From Streptococcus sanguinis (GTDB lineage Bacteria > Bacillota > Bacilli > Lactobacillales > Streptococcaceae): a DNA stretch of 64,000 nt. This document shows positions 56,771 through 64,000 of the stretch, one piece after another. Position 1 is the first letter of the stretch; every line of letters starts with the position of its first letter. The DNA is taken from assembly GCF_900635155.1 (NCBI RefSeq), contig NZ_LR134002.1:2230001-2294000 (forward strand). Reading direction: 5' to 3'. The translations under genes and the position numbers were made by a program. A model generated the notes under the pieces. It saw only the letters and a list, made by a program, of their open reading frames with translations. It did not search any database and was not told the origin of the DNA.

Positions 56771-58075
56771 CTACGGACCAGACACAAACCAAAGATCTTG
56801 TTGAATTTGCTTTTTTATGTCTGCAAATGTCTGTTCTAAAGCAGCTTCATTAGTCGCAATGACAAAGGTAGAGTCTACCTTTCCGACTGTTTTGATTTGA
56901 TCAGCTATTTTTTGTCCGTCTTTTATTTCTTTTACATTCCCTGAAAAGCCGATGACACTAATACGCTTAACACCAGAGCCGAAGGTCTTTGCCACTTGTC
57001 CCACATATTCCGTAGTCAATGAAACAGGTTGATCAGCTTTAATTTGCTTACCATTTGTTGGGAAATTTGCTGTCAGATCATACTTCCCAATCCCGTCAGG
57101 AGAGGCTGTATAGGCATTTGGAATACCGTCAGTCAGCAAGACAACATATTTTAGCTGGGCTGGATTTCTCTGAAGACTTACCAAGCCATAGCGAAGCCCA
57201 TCTCCAGGGTTAGTAATCCAACTTGTAGGGAGGGCTTTAATCTTAGTTTTAATTGTATCTGTGTCCTTATCTAGCTCTACAAAATCTTCTTGAATATAAC
57301 TTGCATCACCAGAAAACCGAACCAAATTAACACTAACGTTCCCTATTTCCTTGAGGTCATCAACCAAAAGATTTGCTTTGGTCTTCAAAATATTCATCCG
57401 GGTTCTACTATCTGTTGGTTCCAATTTCTGATTCCACAGGCCATAAGCCATAGAGCCTGAAGTATCAAAAACGAAGGAAACAGCTGTATTTACCTGACCT
57501 TCAATAGGATCGTTCCGATAAGCAAGGGCAACCCCTTTCTTACCTTTAGCTACTTTAGATATAACCTGCTTGGTGTTCAGAGCTGAGATAGCCGTATCAA
57601 TAGAAAGTTTATTCTTAGAGTTTTTATATTGACCTGTCAGATTGTAGTTAATCAAGCGATTATCCTGATAAGATTCATCTGCCTTAAATTCTAGATCCAG
57701 TTGCATATCATAGAGGGAATTAGTTCCTAACACTGACTCGTCCCAGCTTTTAGTTGACTTATTCCAAATATAATTTATAACTTTCTTCCCATCAGGTGAT
57801 AATCCGATATAATTCCAGCCCTCTGTTTTTCTGACATCCTTGCCATATTTGCTTTCGTCAAGGACGAAAACAGAGGTCGCCTTACCAATGGTGCGATCCA
57901 CATATTGCATAGAAGTTCGCATTTCTGATTGGATACTAGCTTCCCGCTCGATTATATTGCGGCCTGAAAACATTGTGTTAAATACAAGACCTATCAGAAG
58001 TCCCACCATACTTGTAAGGATGATGGCAATAATGATTTCAGTCAGTGTAAAACCTTTTTGTATTTTTTTCATCAT
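56771..58075 (-). CDS. pilB: Minor pilin PilB with von Willebrand A adhesin domain
   Basis: A 434-residue modular pilin. The leader MMKKIQKG is followed by FTLTEIIIAIILTS with glutamate at position 5. After a small pilin domain (to about residue 180), a von Willebrand A domain runs from about 195 to 425. Its metal-ion site has DTSGS (204-208), a TNPGDGL threonine loop and the aspartate in LLTDGIPN. PilB of S. sanguinis is reported as an adhesin for host proteins such as fibronectin and fibrinogen. Two adjacent ATG codons are possible starts. Confidence 0.9.
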   Translation of the reverse strand: MMKKIQKGFTLTEIIIAIILTSMVGLLIGLVFNTMFSGRNIIEREASIQSEMRTSMQYVDRTIGKATSVFVLDESKYGKDVRKTEGWNYIGLSPDGKKVINYIWNKSTKSWDESVLGTNSLYDMQLDLEFKADESYQDNRLINYNLTGQYKNSKNKLSIDTAISALNTKQVISKVAKGKKGVALAYRNDPIEGQVNTAVSFVFDTSGSMAYGLWNQKLEPTDSRTRMNILKTKANLLVDDLKEIGNVSVNLVRFSGDASYIQEDFVELDKDTDTIKTKIKALPTSWITNPGDGLRYGLVSLQRNPAQLKYVVLLTDGIPNAYTASPDGIGKYDLTANFPTNGKQIKADQPVSLTTEYVGQVAKTFGSGVKRISVIGFSGNVKEIKDGQKIADQIKTVGKVDSTFVIATNEAALEQTFADIKKQIQQDLWFVSGP

Positions 58076-58103
58076 TCTTTCCTATTTAAATTTTTTGATC
58101 CAT

Positions 58104-58592
58104 CTATTTAGCCGAGACTAAGTGGCCCTCTTCGGAACGGATACCTTGCGTTTCCCAGTTAAAGATTACCACATGCTCATAATAATCTTTACTATTAGCC
58201 AAGGTTGATTTTGATTTAATGGTTATAACATAATTTCTAGGGCTACGGTCATCACCCTCAAAGGATCCATTCATCTCAATCTCAGCTTTACCTCCATCTT
58301 TGAAGGTATGAGTAGAGATAATAGGATCTTTAGGGATTCTTCCTTCCTTATCTTGTGCCCGCCTGCCAAACTCTGCATAGAGAGGAGAAGACGCCCCCTC
58401 ACCTAAAGCTCCCCAAGCAAGCTGAGAGCCAGATGTTGCTATATATTTGGCTTTAAGGTAGCTATACATACGCTGGGTTTGCATCTGTCCCGTATCTACT
58501 ATAGAAGCCATAATGCCCAGCATGGCCACCAGCAGCACAATAGCCACAATAACCATAGGCAGGGTTGACCCTTGTCTTTTTTTTCCTTTCAT
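58104..58592 (-). CDS. pilA: Minor pilin PilA, atypical prepilin
   Basis: A 162-residue pilin-like protein. A basic leader (MKGKKRQG) is followed by STLPMVIVAIVLLVAMLGIM, a hydrophobic helix like that of pilins. The residue at mature position 5 is methionine, not glutamate, and the first residue is serine, not phenylalanine. It resembles PilX/GspK-type minor pilins that start filament assembly. The body includes the FGRRAQDKEGRIPKDP and KDGGKAEIEMNGSF stretches. I assign the name by order (pilE-pilA-pilB-pilC) with moderate confidence. Confidence 0.7.
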   Translation of the reverse strand: MKGKKRQGSTLPMVIVAIVLLVAMLGIMASIVDTGQMQTQRMYSYLKAKYIATSGSQLAWGALGEGASSPLYAEFGRRAQDKEGRIPKDPIISTHTFKDGGKAEIEMNGSFEGDDRSPRNYVITIKSKSTLANSKDYYEHVVIFNWETQGIRSEEGHLVSAK

Positions 58593-58619
58593 GGATAATA
58601 TCTCCTAATTTTCTCTTTT

Positions 58620-58687
58620 GATATTGCCAAAATAGTTGTCAGATGATGACAACTACTTTGGTAATATCCGACTGCCTTGGCAGTCGG
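58620..58687 (-). other. Two strong hairpins between third pilin and pilA
   Basis: A 21-position stem (58620-58640 with 58648-58668, seven-base loop) and a perfect 9-bp stem CCGACTGCC/GGCAGTCGG with a two-base loop (58668-58687) lie back to back in the 122-base gap. Neither is followed by a uridine run in the direction of transcription, so they look like processing or 3'-end protecting structures rather than classic terminators. Confidence 0.75.
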
Positions 58688-58714
58688 AATAGAGATTTTC
58701 TTTCATTGCTATTA

Positions 58715-59155
58715 TTAGCTAGCGCTATTCAATCTCCAGTCAAATTCCCAAGTAATAGACTTCCCGCCACTAGCAGGCGTATAAGTCGAAATCAGCTTAT
58801 GACTCGTCTTGTTAACCTCATGAGCAATCTTGCCATTATCTGTTGCAAGGGTCTTAGACAGCTCTCCTGAACCCTGAGATTCTTTGGCTATATAAGGCTT
58901 GAGCGCATCAAGGTCTGGTACATCAGCCGTTTCTGGTTCGACTTGCGAACCAATATAGGACTGCACAGCCTGAACCAACTGACGATGTTCCGACTGGATA
59001 CGTGCCTTGCGGGCAGTGTCCTGGAAAGAAACAAGAGAAGGAATAGCGACTGCTGCGAGAACTGCGATAATAATAATCACCACAATCAACTCAACCAAGG
59101 TAAAGCCTTTACCTTTTTTCAAGTCCTGACGGAACTCTTTTAGCCTATTCAGCAT
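58715..59155 (-). CDS. Third, divergent PilE-type major pilin
   Basis: A 146-residue prepilin. The leader MLNRLKEFRQDLKKGKG is followed by FTLVELIVVIIIIAVLAAVA, with the processing site after glycine 17 and glutamate at mature position 5. The rest is alignable throughout with the two identical pilE products, but many positions differ (for example VEPETADVPDLDALKPYIAK). There is one residue less in the leader. It directly follows pilE2 by 41 bases. It should be a further filament subunit. Confidence 0.9.
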   Translation of the reverse strand: MLNRLKEFRQDLKKGKGFTLVELIVVIIIIAVLAAVAIPSLVSFQDTARKARIQSEHRQLVQAVQSYIGSQVEPETADVPDLDALKPYIAKESQGSGELSKTLATDNGKIAHEVNKTSHKLISTYTPASGGKSITWEFDWRLNSAS

Positions 59156-59196
59156 TCGTTGATGTTCTCCCTATTTTTAAATCTGTTTTTTTATAA

Positions 59197-59640
59197 TTAA
59201 TTAGTACTGTTCTCGCGCCAGTTGTAAACCCATGTTTTTGCTTCTCCGCCACTCTTTGGAGTATATTTAGAAGTCAGAGTATGAGTTTTTGGATCAATTA
59301 CGTGTGCGGCAGTACCGTTATCTTGTGCAAGAACCTTATCAAGATCACCTTCTTTTTGAGAGGTTTTAGAGATATATGGTTTCAAAGCTTCAAGATTTGG
59401 TACATCAGCTGTTTCCGGATCTACTTGAGAACCTAGATAAGACTGAACAGCTGAAACCAACTGACGGTGTTCTGTTTCGATACGGCTCTTACGCGCACTA
59501 TCTTGGAATCCTGTGATAGCTGGAATCGCTACTGCTGCCAAAACAGCAATGATGATGATTACGACAATCAACTCAACCAAGGTAAAACCTTTACCTTTTT
59601 TCTTCAAGTCCTGACGGAACTTTTGCAATTTGTTTAACAT
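59197..59640 (-). CDS. pilE2: Major pilin PilE2
   Basis: A 147-residue prepilin with leader MLNKLQKFRQDLKKKGKG and mature start FTLVELIVVIIIIAVLAAVA, glutamate at position 5. The globular part includes SQVDPETADVPNLEALKPYI and ends TWVYNWRENSTN. The protein is identical to that of the gene at 59751-60194, and the DNA differs at only seven sites, all silent and all within 59458-59533. AAGGAGAAC precedes the ATG. The pilE1/pilE2 labels follow gene order. Confidence 0.92.
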   Translation of the reverse strand: MLNKLQKFRQDLKKKGKGFTLVELIVVIIIIAVLAAVAIPAITGFQDSARKSRIETEHRQLVSAVQSYLGSQVDPETADVPNLEALKPYISKTSQKEGDLDKVLAQDNGTAAHVIDPKTHTLTSKYTPKSGGEAKTWVYNWRENSTN

Positions 59641-59750
59641 TTAAAATAGTTCTCCTTAAGTAGTTAAATTTTTGTTTTTATAATGAATAATCAGTTTTAT
59701 CAAACACCCCAAAGGCAGGGTTTTACTAGACTTTGAGATGTTATGCGCAA

Positions 59751-60194
59751 TTAATTAGTACTGTTCTCGCGCCAGTTGTAAACCCATGTTTTTGCTTCTC
59801 CGCCACTCTTTGGAGTATATTTAGAAGTCAGAGTATGAGTTTTTGGATCAATTACGTGTGCGGCAGTACCGTTATCTTGTGCAAGAACCTTATCAAGATC
59901 ACCTTCTTTTTGAGAGGTTTTAGAGATATATGGTTTCAAAGCTTCAAGATTTGGTACATCAGCTGTTTCCGGATCTACTTGAGAACCTAGATAAGACTGA
60001 ACAGCTGAAACTAACTGACGGTGTTCTGTTTCGATACGGCTCTTACGCGCACTGTCTTGGAACCCTGTGATAGCTGGGATAGCGACCGCTGCCAAAACAG
60101 CAATGATGATGATTACGACAATCAACTCAACCAAGGTAAAACCTTTACCTTTTTTCTTCAAGTCCTGACGGAACTTTTGCAATTTGTTTAACAT
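59751..60194 (-). CDS. pilE1: Major pilin PilE1
   Basis: A 147-residue prepilin identical in protein sequence to PilE2. It is the first pilin after pilG, 172 bases downstream of it. AGGAGAACTATTCAA precedes the ATG. The gap ahead holds two hairpins, so this may be where a separate, abundant pilin transcript begins. The filament shaft should be built mainly of this subunit and its copy. Confidence 0.92.
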   Translation of the reverse strand: MLNKLQKFRQDLKKKGKGFTLVELIVVIIIIAVLAAVAIPAITGFQDSARKSRIETEHRQLVSAVQSYLGSQVDPETADVPNLEALKPYISKTSQKEGDLDKVLAQDNGTAAHVIDPKTHTLTSKYTPKSGGEAKTWVYNWRENSTN

Positions 60195-60249
60195 TTGAAT
60201 AGTTCTCCTATTTCTTTTTCATAAATTTTAATACGTTTGCCCACAGGGG

Positions 60250-60338
60250 CGTTTGTTTTGTTCCTAGCTGGGAGACCCCACAAACTCCCAGCATCAGAAC
60301 GGTTTTCCTAACTTTTTGTGCAGAGCAATTACTCTGCG
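60250..60338 (-). other. Hairpin pair in the pilG-pilE1 gap
   Basis: CTGGGAG/CTCCCAG (about 60268-60291) and GCAGAG/CTCTGC (about 60321-60338) form two stems in the 172-base noncoding gap between pilG and pilE1. The stretch nearest pilE1 is AT-rich with possible -10 sequences (TATTAAAAT), but no clear -35 is seen. The layout suits RNA processing or a pilin-specific promoter. Confidence 0.5.
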
Positions 60339-60366
60339 AATCCTAACTTTTTTCTGTAAATAATCT

Positions 60367-61593
60367 TTATTGATTTGCTTCACCACCCTGTTGAACAGCA
60401 TTGGCAATTTCAAACATTGGTAACATAACAGAAGCAACAATACCTCCGATGATAACCCCCATGAAGATGATCATGGCTGGTTCCAAGAGTGAGAGCAATT
60501 GCTTGATAGCTGCCTCCAGCTCTTCTTCATAAAAATCCGATGTTTTATTGAGCATGGACTCCAGAGACCCAGACTCCTCACCGATCTTGACCATCGAGAG
60601 CATCATTGGAGGGAAGAGACCTGTCGAGGTCAGCATACCCGTTAGACGTTCCCCTTTTTGCAGACCTTCATTGGCGATTCTCAGCTTGTCAATAACAACA
60701 GCGTTATTGGTCGTTGCAGCAGCTGAATCAATAGCCTCTACCAGAGGGATACCCGCACTGGTAAGAGTAGCCAGGGTGCTGGCAAAACGAGCAGTAACAA
60801 TCTTCTGCATCGGTCCTTTGACGACTGGCATCTTGAGCTTTAGCTGGTCCAGCTGGTAGCGGCCTGCCTCAGTACTGCGATAACGCAGGAATAGGAAGAC
60901 TAGAAGCCCAACCCCTCCAAAGAGGATATACCAGTAAGACTGGACAAAGTTACTAGCTGCCAAGACGATACGTGTCGGCAAAGGTAATGCTACACCACTC
61001 TGCTCAAAGATTCCCGAGAAGTTGGGGATAACGACATAGAGCAAGACCAAGGTGGCAGCTACTGCCAGAAAGGCAAGGACCGCTGGATAGATCATAGCTC
61101 CACGAATCTGGCGACTGGTCTTGAGCTCCTTATTATAGTGCTCAGACATTCTTTCCAGTACCTCGTCTAGCTTACCAGTCTTTTCGCCGGCCTGTACCAT
61201 ACGGATTAAGAGGTCGGGAAAGAGACCATTTTGCTCAATTAGAGCCTTGGACAGCTGATTCCCTTCCTTCAGGCCTTTACTGATAACCTTCAGACTTGCC
61301 TTCAAGTTTTTGGCATCTGTCTGCTGCTCTAAGATATCCACTGCATTGTTGAGCGGGATACCCGAGTTTAGCATAACCGACATCTGCTTACAGAAGAGCG
61401 ATATGTCCTTGAGCTTGATCTTCTTACTTTGGAAAAGGACAATCTCCTTAGAGCCCATGACCTTTTCTTCGACACTGATTGGCTTCCCTTTGAGACGGAT
61501 CCGATTGACGGCGTCCGTCCGGTTAGGAGCATCCACCTCTAGTGTAACGACTCCTTGCCGAGTGTCTAAGTATTTACAAACATATACTGTCAT
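60367..61593 (-). CDS. pilG: Pilus platform protein PilG (PilC/GspF family)
   Basis: A 408-residue inner membrane platform protein. It has the two tandem T2SSF domains of the GspF family. The first is at about 60-190 (FCKQMSVMLNSGIPLNNAVDIL, MVQAGEKTGKLDEVLERMSEHY) and the second at about 265-390 (FASTLATLTSAGIPLVEAID, MVKIGEESGSLESMLNKTSDFY). Three membrane helices separate and end them. It couples the PilF/PilT motors to the growing filament. It follows pilT by three bases. Confidence 0.93.
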   Translation of the reverse strand: MTVYVCKYLDTRQGVVTLEVDAPNRTDAVNRIRLKGKPISVEEKVMGSKEIVLFQSKKIKLKDISLFCKQMSVMLNSGIPLNNAVDILEQQTDAKNLKASLKVISKGLKEGNQLSKALIEQNGLFPDLLIRMVQAGEKTGKLDEVLERMSEHYNKELKTSRQIRGAMIYPAVLAFLAVAATLVLLYVVIPNFSGIFEQSGVALPLPTRIVLAASNFVQSYWYILFGGVGLLVFLFLRYRSTEAGRYQLDQLKLKMPVVKGPMQKIVTARFASTLATLTSAGIPLVEAIDSAAATTNNAVVIDKLRIANEGLQKGERLTGMLTSTGLFPPMMLSMVKIGEESGSLESMLNKTSDFYEEELEAAIKQLLSLLEPAMIIFMGVIIGGIVASVMLPMFEIANAVQQGGEANQ

Positions 61594-61596
61594 GCT

Positions 61597-62661
61597 CTAG
61601 TACCCCACTATTCCTAGGGATTTTTCAACTTGAGCGCGGTCCACTGAGTAGGACAGCAGCGTTCTTTGGTCGATGACATTGCGACGGTAGAGTCCCATGA
61701 GCGAAGTGTCCATGGTAATCATGCCTAGCTGAGCCCCTGTTTGGATTGGGGTCAGCAGCTGGTGGGTCTTCCCTTCGCGAATGAGGTTGCGAATAGCGGG
61801 TGTCCCCAGCATGATTTCAAAGGCGGCTACACGACCTTTTCCGGTCGCTGTACGCATGAGCTGCTGCGATACAACCCCTTCCATAACGGCTGAAAGCTGT
61901 ACGCGGATTTGCTCCTGCTGCTCGGCTGGAAATACGTCGATAATCCGGTCCATGGTGTTTACAGCACCGACCGTGTGGAGAGTTGACAGAACTAAGTGAC
62001 CTGTTTCCGCCGCACGCAGAGCGATTTCAATCGTTTCCTTATCCCGCATCTCACCGACTAGGATGACATCCGGGTCCTGACGAAGGGCACCGCGAAGGGC
62101 ATTGCCGAAGCTCTGTGTATCTGCTCCCAGCTCACGCTGGTTGACCAAGCACTTATTATGCGTGTGCATGTACTCGATCGGATCTTCAATCGTGATGATG
62201 TGCTCGTCCCGCAAGCTGTTCATGTAGTTGATCATGGTTGCCAGGGTCGTTGACTTTCCGCTTCCTGTTGGCCCGGTAACCAATATCAGCCCCCGGCGTT
62301 TCTCAGCCAGCTTTTTGATAACTGGTGGCAATCCCAGAGATTCCATAGATGGAATATCCTTGGGAATAACCCGCAAGGCAATCCCGCAGTTGTTTTTCTG
62401 CTTAAAGATATTGACCCGCAAGCGATAGCCATTGTCGACCTCGTAGGCACAGTCCACTTCACCGACTTCTAAAAGATGAGCAATCTGCTTCTCATTTAAA
62501 ATATGCTTGGTGAAGCGAACCGTGTCTTCGTTGGTCAAAATTGTATTGTTGAGTTGTGTTAACCTCCCGTGCAGACGCATGGTTGGCTCAGCGCCAACCG
62601 TGAAGTGGATATCTGATGCACCCGCTTCAATCGCCTGCTTAATTAACTCATCCAAATTCAT
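61597..62661 (-). CDS. pilT: Pilus retraction ATPase PilT
   Basis: A 354-residue hexameric ATPase that depolymerises pili and powers twitching motility. It starts MNLDELIKQAIEAGASDIHF and has Walker A GPTGSGKSTT (about 131-140). The Asp box IEDPIEYMH, Walker B LRQDPDVILVGEMRD, and the His box HLVLSTLHTVGA follow. The AIRNLIREGKTHQLLTPIQT segment is the PilT-specific C-terminal motif. It lies one base after pilF, in the same operon. Confidence 0.95.
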   Translation of the reverse strand: MNLDELIKQAIEAGASDIHFTVGAEPTMRLHGRLTQLNNTILTNEDTVRFTKHILNEKQIAHLLEVGEVDCAYEVDNGYRLRVNIFKQKNNCGIALRVIPKDIPSMESLGLPPVIKKLAEKRRGLILVTGPTGSGKSTTLATMINYMNSLRDEHIITIEDPIEYMHTHNKCLVNQRELGADTQSFGNALRGALRQDPDVILVGEMRDKETIEIALRAAETGHLVLSTLHTVGAVNTMDRIIDVFPAEQQEQIRVQLSAVMEGVVSQQLMRTATGKGRVAAFEIMLGTPAIRNLIREGKTHQLLTPIQTGAQLGMITMDTSLMGLYRRNVIDQRTLLSYSVDRAQVEKSLGIVGY

Positions 62662-62662
62662 C

Positions 62663-64000
62663 CTAAACTTCCCCTTCTAGACTGAAGGCAATCTTCATTG
62701 CTTCTTCAATCGTTGTAGTCCCCTGTTTTGCGATATCAATGGCCTCCTCCGCCAAGTCTCGCATACCATTTTTCTTAGCTTCTGCTCGAAGCTGTGACGT
62801 TGTTCCACCATCATTAATTAGTGACTTAATCTCCCGTGTCACCGCCATGATTTCGTGGATGGCAATACGTCCATAGTATCCCGTACCGCTGCAGTAGTTG
62901 CAGCCGCGTCCGCGATACAAGGTGTCTCCTTTGTGAATACCGATACCTGCATGTTCATTTGTTTCTACAGTATACTCAGTCTTACACTTAGGACAGATAC
63001 GCTTAATCAAGCGCTGTGCGATAATACCGACAGTCGCCGTTGAGACCAGATAAGGCTTGATGCCCATATCGACCAAACGGTTGACTGTACTAGCTGTGTC
63101 ATTGGTGTGGATAGTCGAGAGAACGACGTGACCAGTGATAGCGGCACGAACCGCGATACTAGCTGTCTCTTCGTCCCGAATTTCCCCCAAGAGAACGATG
63201 TCCGGGTCCTGACGCAGGATACTTCTCAAACCACTCGCAAAGGTCAGTCCAGCTTTGTTATTAACCTGAACTTGGTTGACCCCTTCCAATCGGTACTCAA
63301 CCGGATCTTCAACAGTGATGATATTTTTTCCTACATCATTGAGCTCACGGAGCGCTGTGTAGAGAGTGGTTGTCTTTCCGCTTCCCGTAGGACCAGTCAG
63401 CAAGATAATGCCTTCTGGCGCCTTAAGAATATCTTCAAAGAGCTTCTGGTTGGTTGGCGAGAATCCCAGCTCCTCTTTACTAAGGAGAGTTGCATTCCGG
63501 CTCAAAATCCGAATAACGATTTTTTCACCGAATACAGTAGGCAAGACTGAAACCCGCATATCGACTTCTTTGCCGTCGATGGTTGTCTCAATCCGTCCAT
63601 CCTGAGGAATCCGCCGCTCAGCGATGTCCAGACCACTCATGATCTTAATCCGTGTCGCAATGGCTGAGTGAGCATTGGCTTTCAACTGCATGTTTTCCAC
63701 CAAGGTTCCATCAACCCGGAAACGAACACGAACAACTTTTTCAAAGGGCTCAATATGGATATCGCTAGTCCGCGTCTTGATTGCCTGACTGATAATCGAG
63801 TCAATCAAACGTACAACCGGAGCGTTTTTGATTTCGAGATCTTCTTCGACGATCTCTTCATCCACATTAAAACCTTCGATTTCGGTCGCTGCCTGTTGGG
63901 CTTCTTCTCCTTTGGAATAGTATTGATCGATATACTTCTCAATATCATCCCGAAAAGTTACATAAGGTTCTACCGCCATCTTAGAGACGATTTTAACATC
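62663..64000 (-). CDS. pilF: Pilus assembly ATPase PilF, partial
   Basis: The 3' part of a PilB/GspE-type motor gene; 446 codons are inside the window and the start lies beyond the right edge. The frame stays open to 64000, upstream of the ATG at 63979, and the family normally has a further N-terminal domain, so that ATG is not the start. Walker A GPTGSGKTTT, Walker B LRQDPDIVLLGEIRD, the HVVLSTIHTND His box and a tetracysteine zinc site (CPKCK...CNYCSG) are present. It powers pilus polymerisation on PilG. Confidence 0.93.
   Translation of the reverse strand, partial: DVKIVSKMAVEPYVTFRDDIEKYIDQYYSKGEEAQQAATEIEGFNVDEEIVEEDLEIKNAPVVRLIDSIISQAIKTRTSDIHIEPFEKVVRVRFRVDGTLVENMQLKANAHSAIATRIKIMSGLDIAERRIPQDGRIETTIDGKEVDMRVSVLPTVFGEKIVIRILSRNATLLSKEELGFSPTNQKLFEDILKAPEGIILLTGPTGSGKTTTLYTALRELNDVGKNIITVEDPVEYRLEGVNQVQVNNKAGLTFASGLRSILRQDPDIVLLGEIRDEETASIAVRAAITGHVVLSTIHTNDTASTVNRLVDMGIKPYLVSTATVGIIAQRLIKRICPKCKTEYTVETNEHAGIGIHKGDTLYRGRGCNYCSGTGYYGRIAIHEIMAVTREIKSLINDGGTTSQLRAEAKKNGMRDLAEEAIDIAKQGTTTIEEAMKIAFSLEGEV

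Noticed and set aside
59197..60194. CRISPR array or tandem repeat
   Set aside because: The long repeat is explained by two pilE genes; no short regularly spaced repeats are present anywhere in the window.

Overview
The window comes from a low-GC Gram-positive coccus of the genus Streptococcus, most likely Streptococcus sanguinis or a close relative. The evidence is the 16S rRNA gene on the minus strand, the streptococcal S10-spc-alpha ribosomal protein order, the 89-residue zinc-free S14, and above all a complete type IV pilus (T4P) locus of the kind described in S. sanguinis. Almost every gene reads right to left.

Layout. 1-1950: 16S-23S spacer, tRNA-Ala(UGC), 16S rRNA and the rRNA promoter. 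1979-3238: a glutamate-cysteine ligase family gene. 3486-18092: the S10-spc-alpha supercluster from rplQ back to rpsJ, with secY, adk, infA and rpoA, read from a promoter near 18245 through a structured leader. 18466-25075: small P-loop kinase, tgt, a DUF975 membrane protein (plus strand), another kinase, a CoA-binding protein and polA. 25137-28711: an AT-rich insertion holding one large STAND-type NTPase gene, probably antiphage, split by a one-base frameshift. 28940-39014: HAD phosphatase, MATE transporter, YitT protein, aspS, a small membrane protein, a lipoprotein, hisS, a DUF59/SufT-like gene (plus strand) and ilvD. 39289-39636: rpmF-rpmG. 39690-41200: a small accessory patch behind rpmG with cadD-cadX, a clear CadC-type operator and a decayed gene. 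41205-43928: kinase, XRE regulator with partner membrane protein, and a SepM-like PDZ protease. 43979-64000: the T4P locus, running from the partial motor gene pilF at the right edge through pilT, pilG, three pilE-type major pilins, three minor pilins/adhesins, pilM, pilN, pilO, three poorly understood pilus-locus proteins, the prepilin peptidase pilD and a secreted glucosaminidase, then two paralogous membrane proteins.

How the genes work together. The left third is the translation and secretion core (ribosomal proteins, RNA polymerase alpha, SecY, IF-1, Adk). The right third makes a surface filament. PilF and PilT power assembly and retraction, PilG is the platform, PilM/N/O form the alignment complex, PilD processes pilins, PilE subunits form the shaft, and the minor pilins with von Willebrand A and lectin-like modules are tip adhesins. 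A wall hydrolase and a VanW-like protein probably help the filament through peptidoglycan.

The points most worth a second look are the frameshifted STAND gene, the unusual architecture of several pilus proteins (PilO with a lectin-like C-terminus, PilM with a repeated tail, a FimV-like hub protein, a PRC-barrel protein), the recently homogenised duplicate pilE genes beside a third divergent copy, strong hairpins between pilin genes, and a dispersed structured repeat found both inside the spc operon and after polA.
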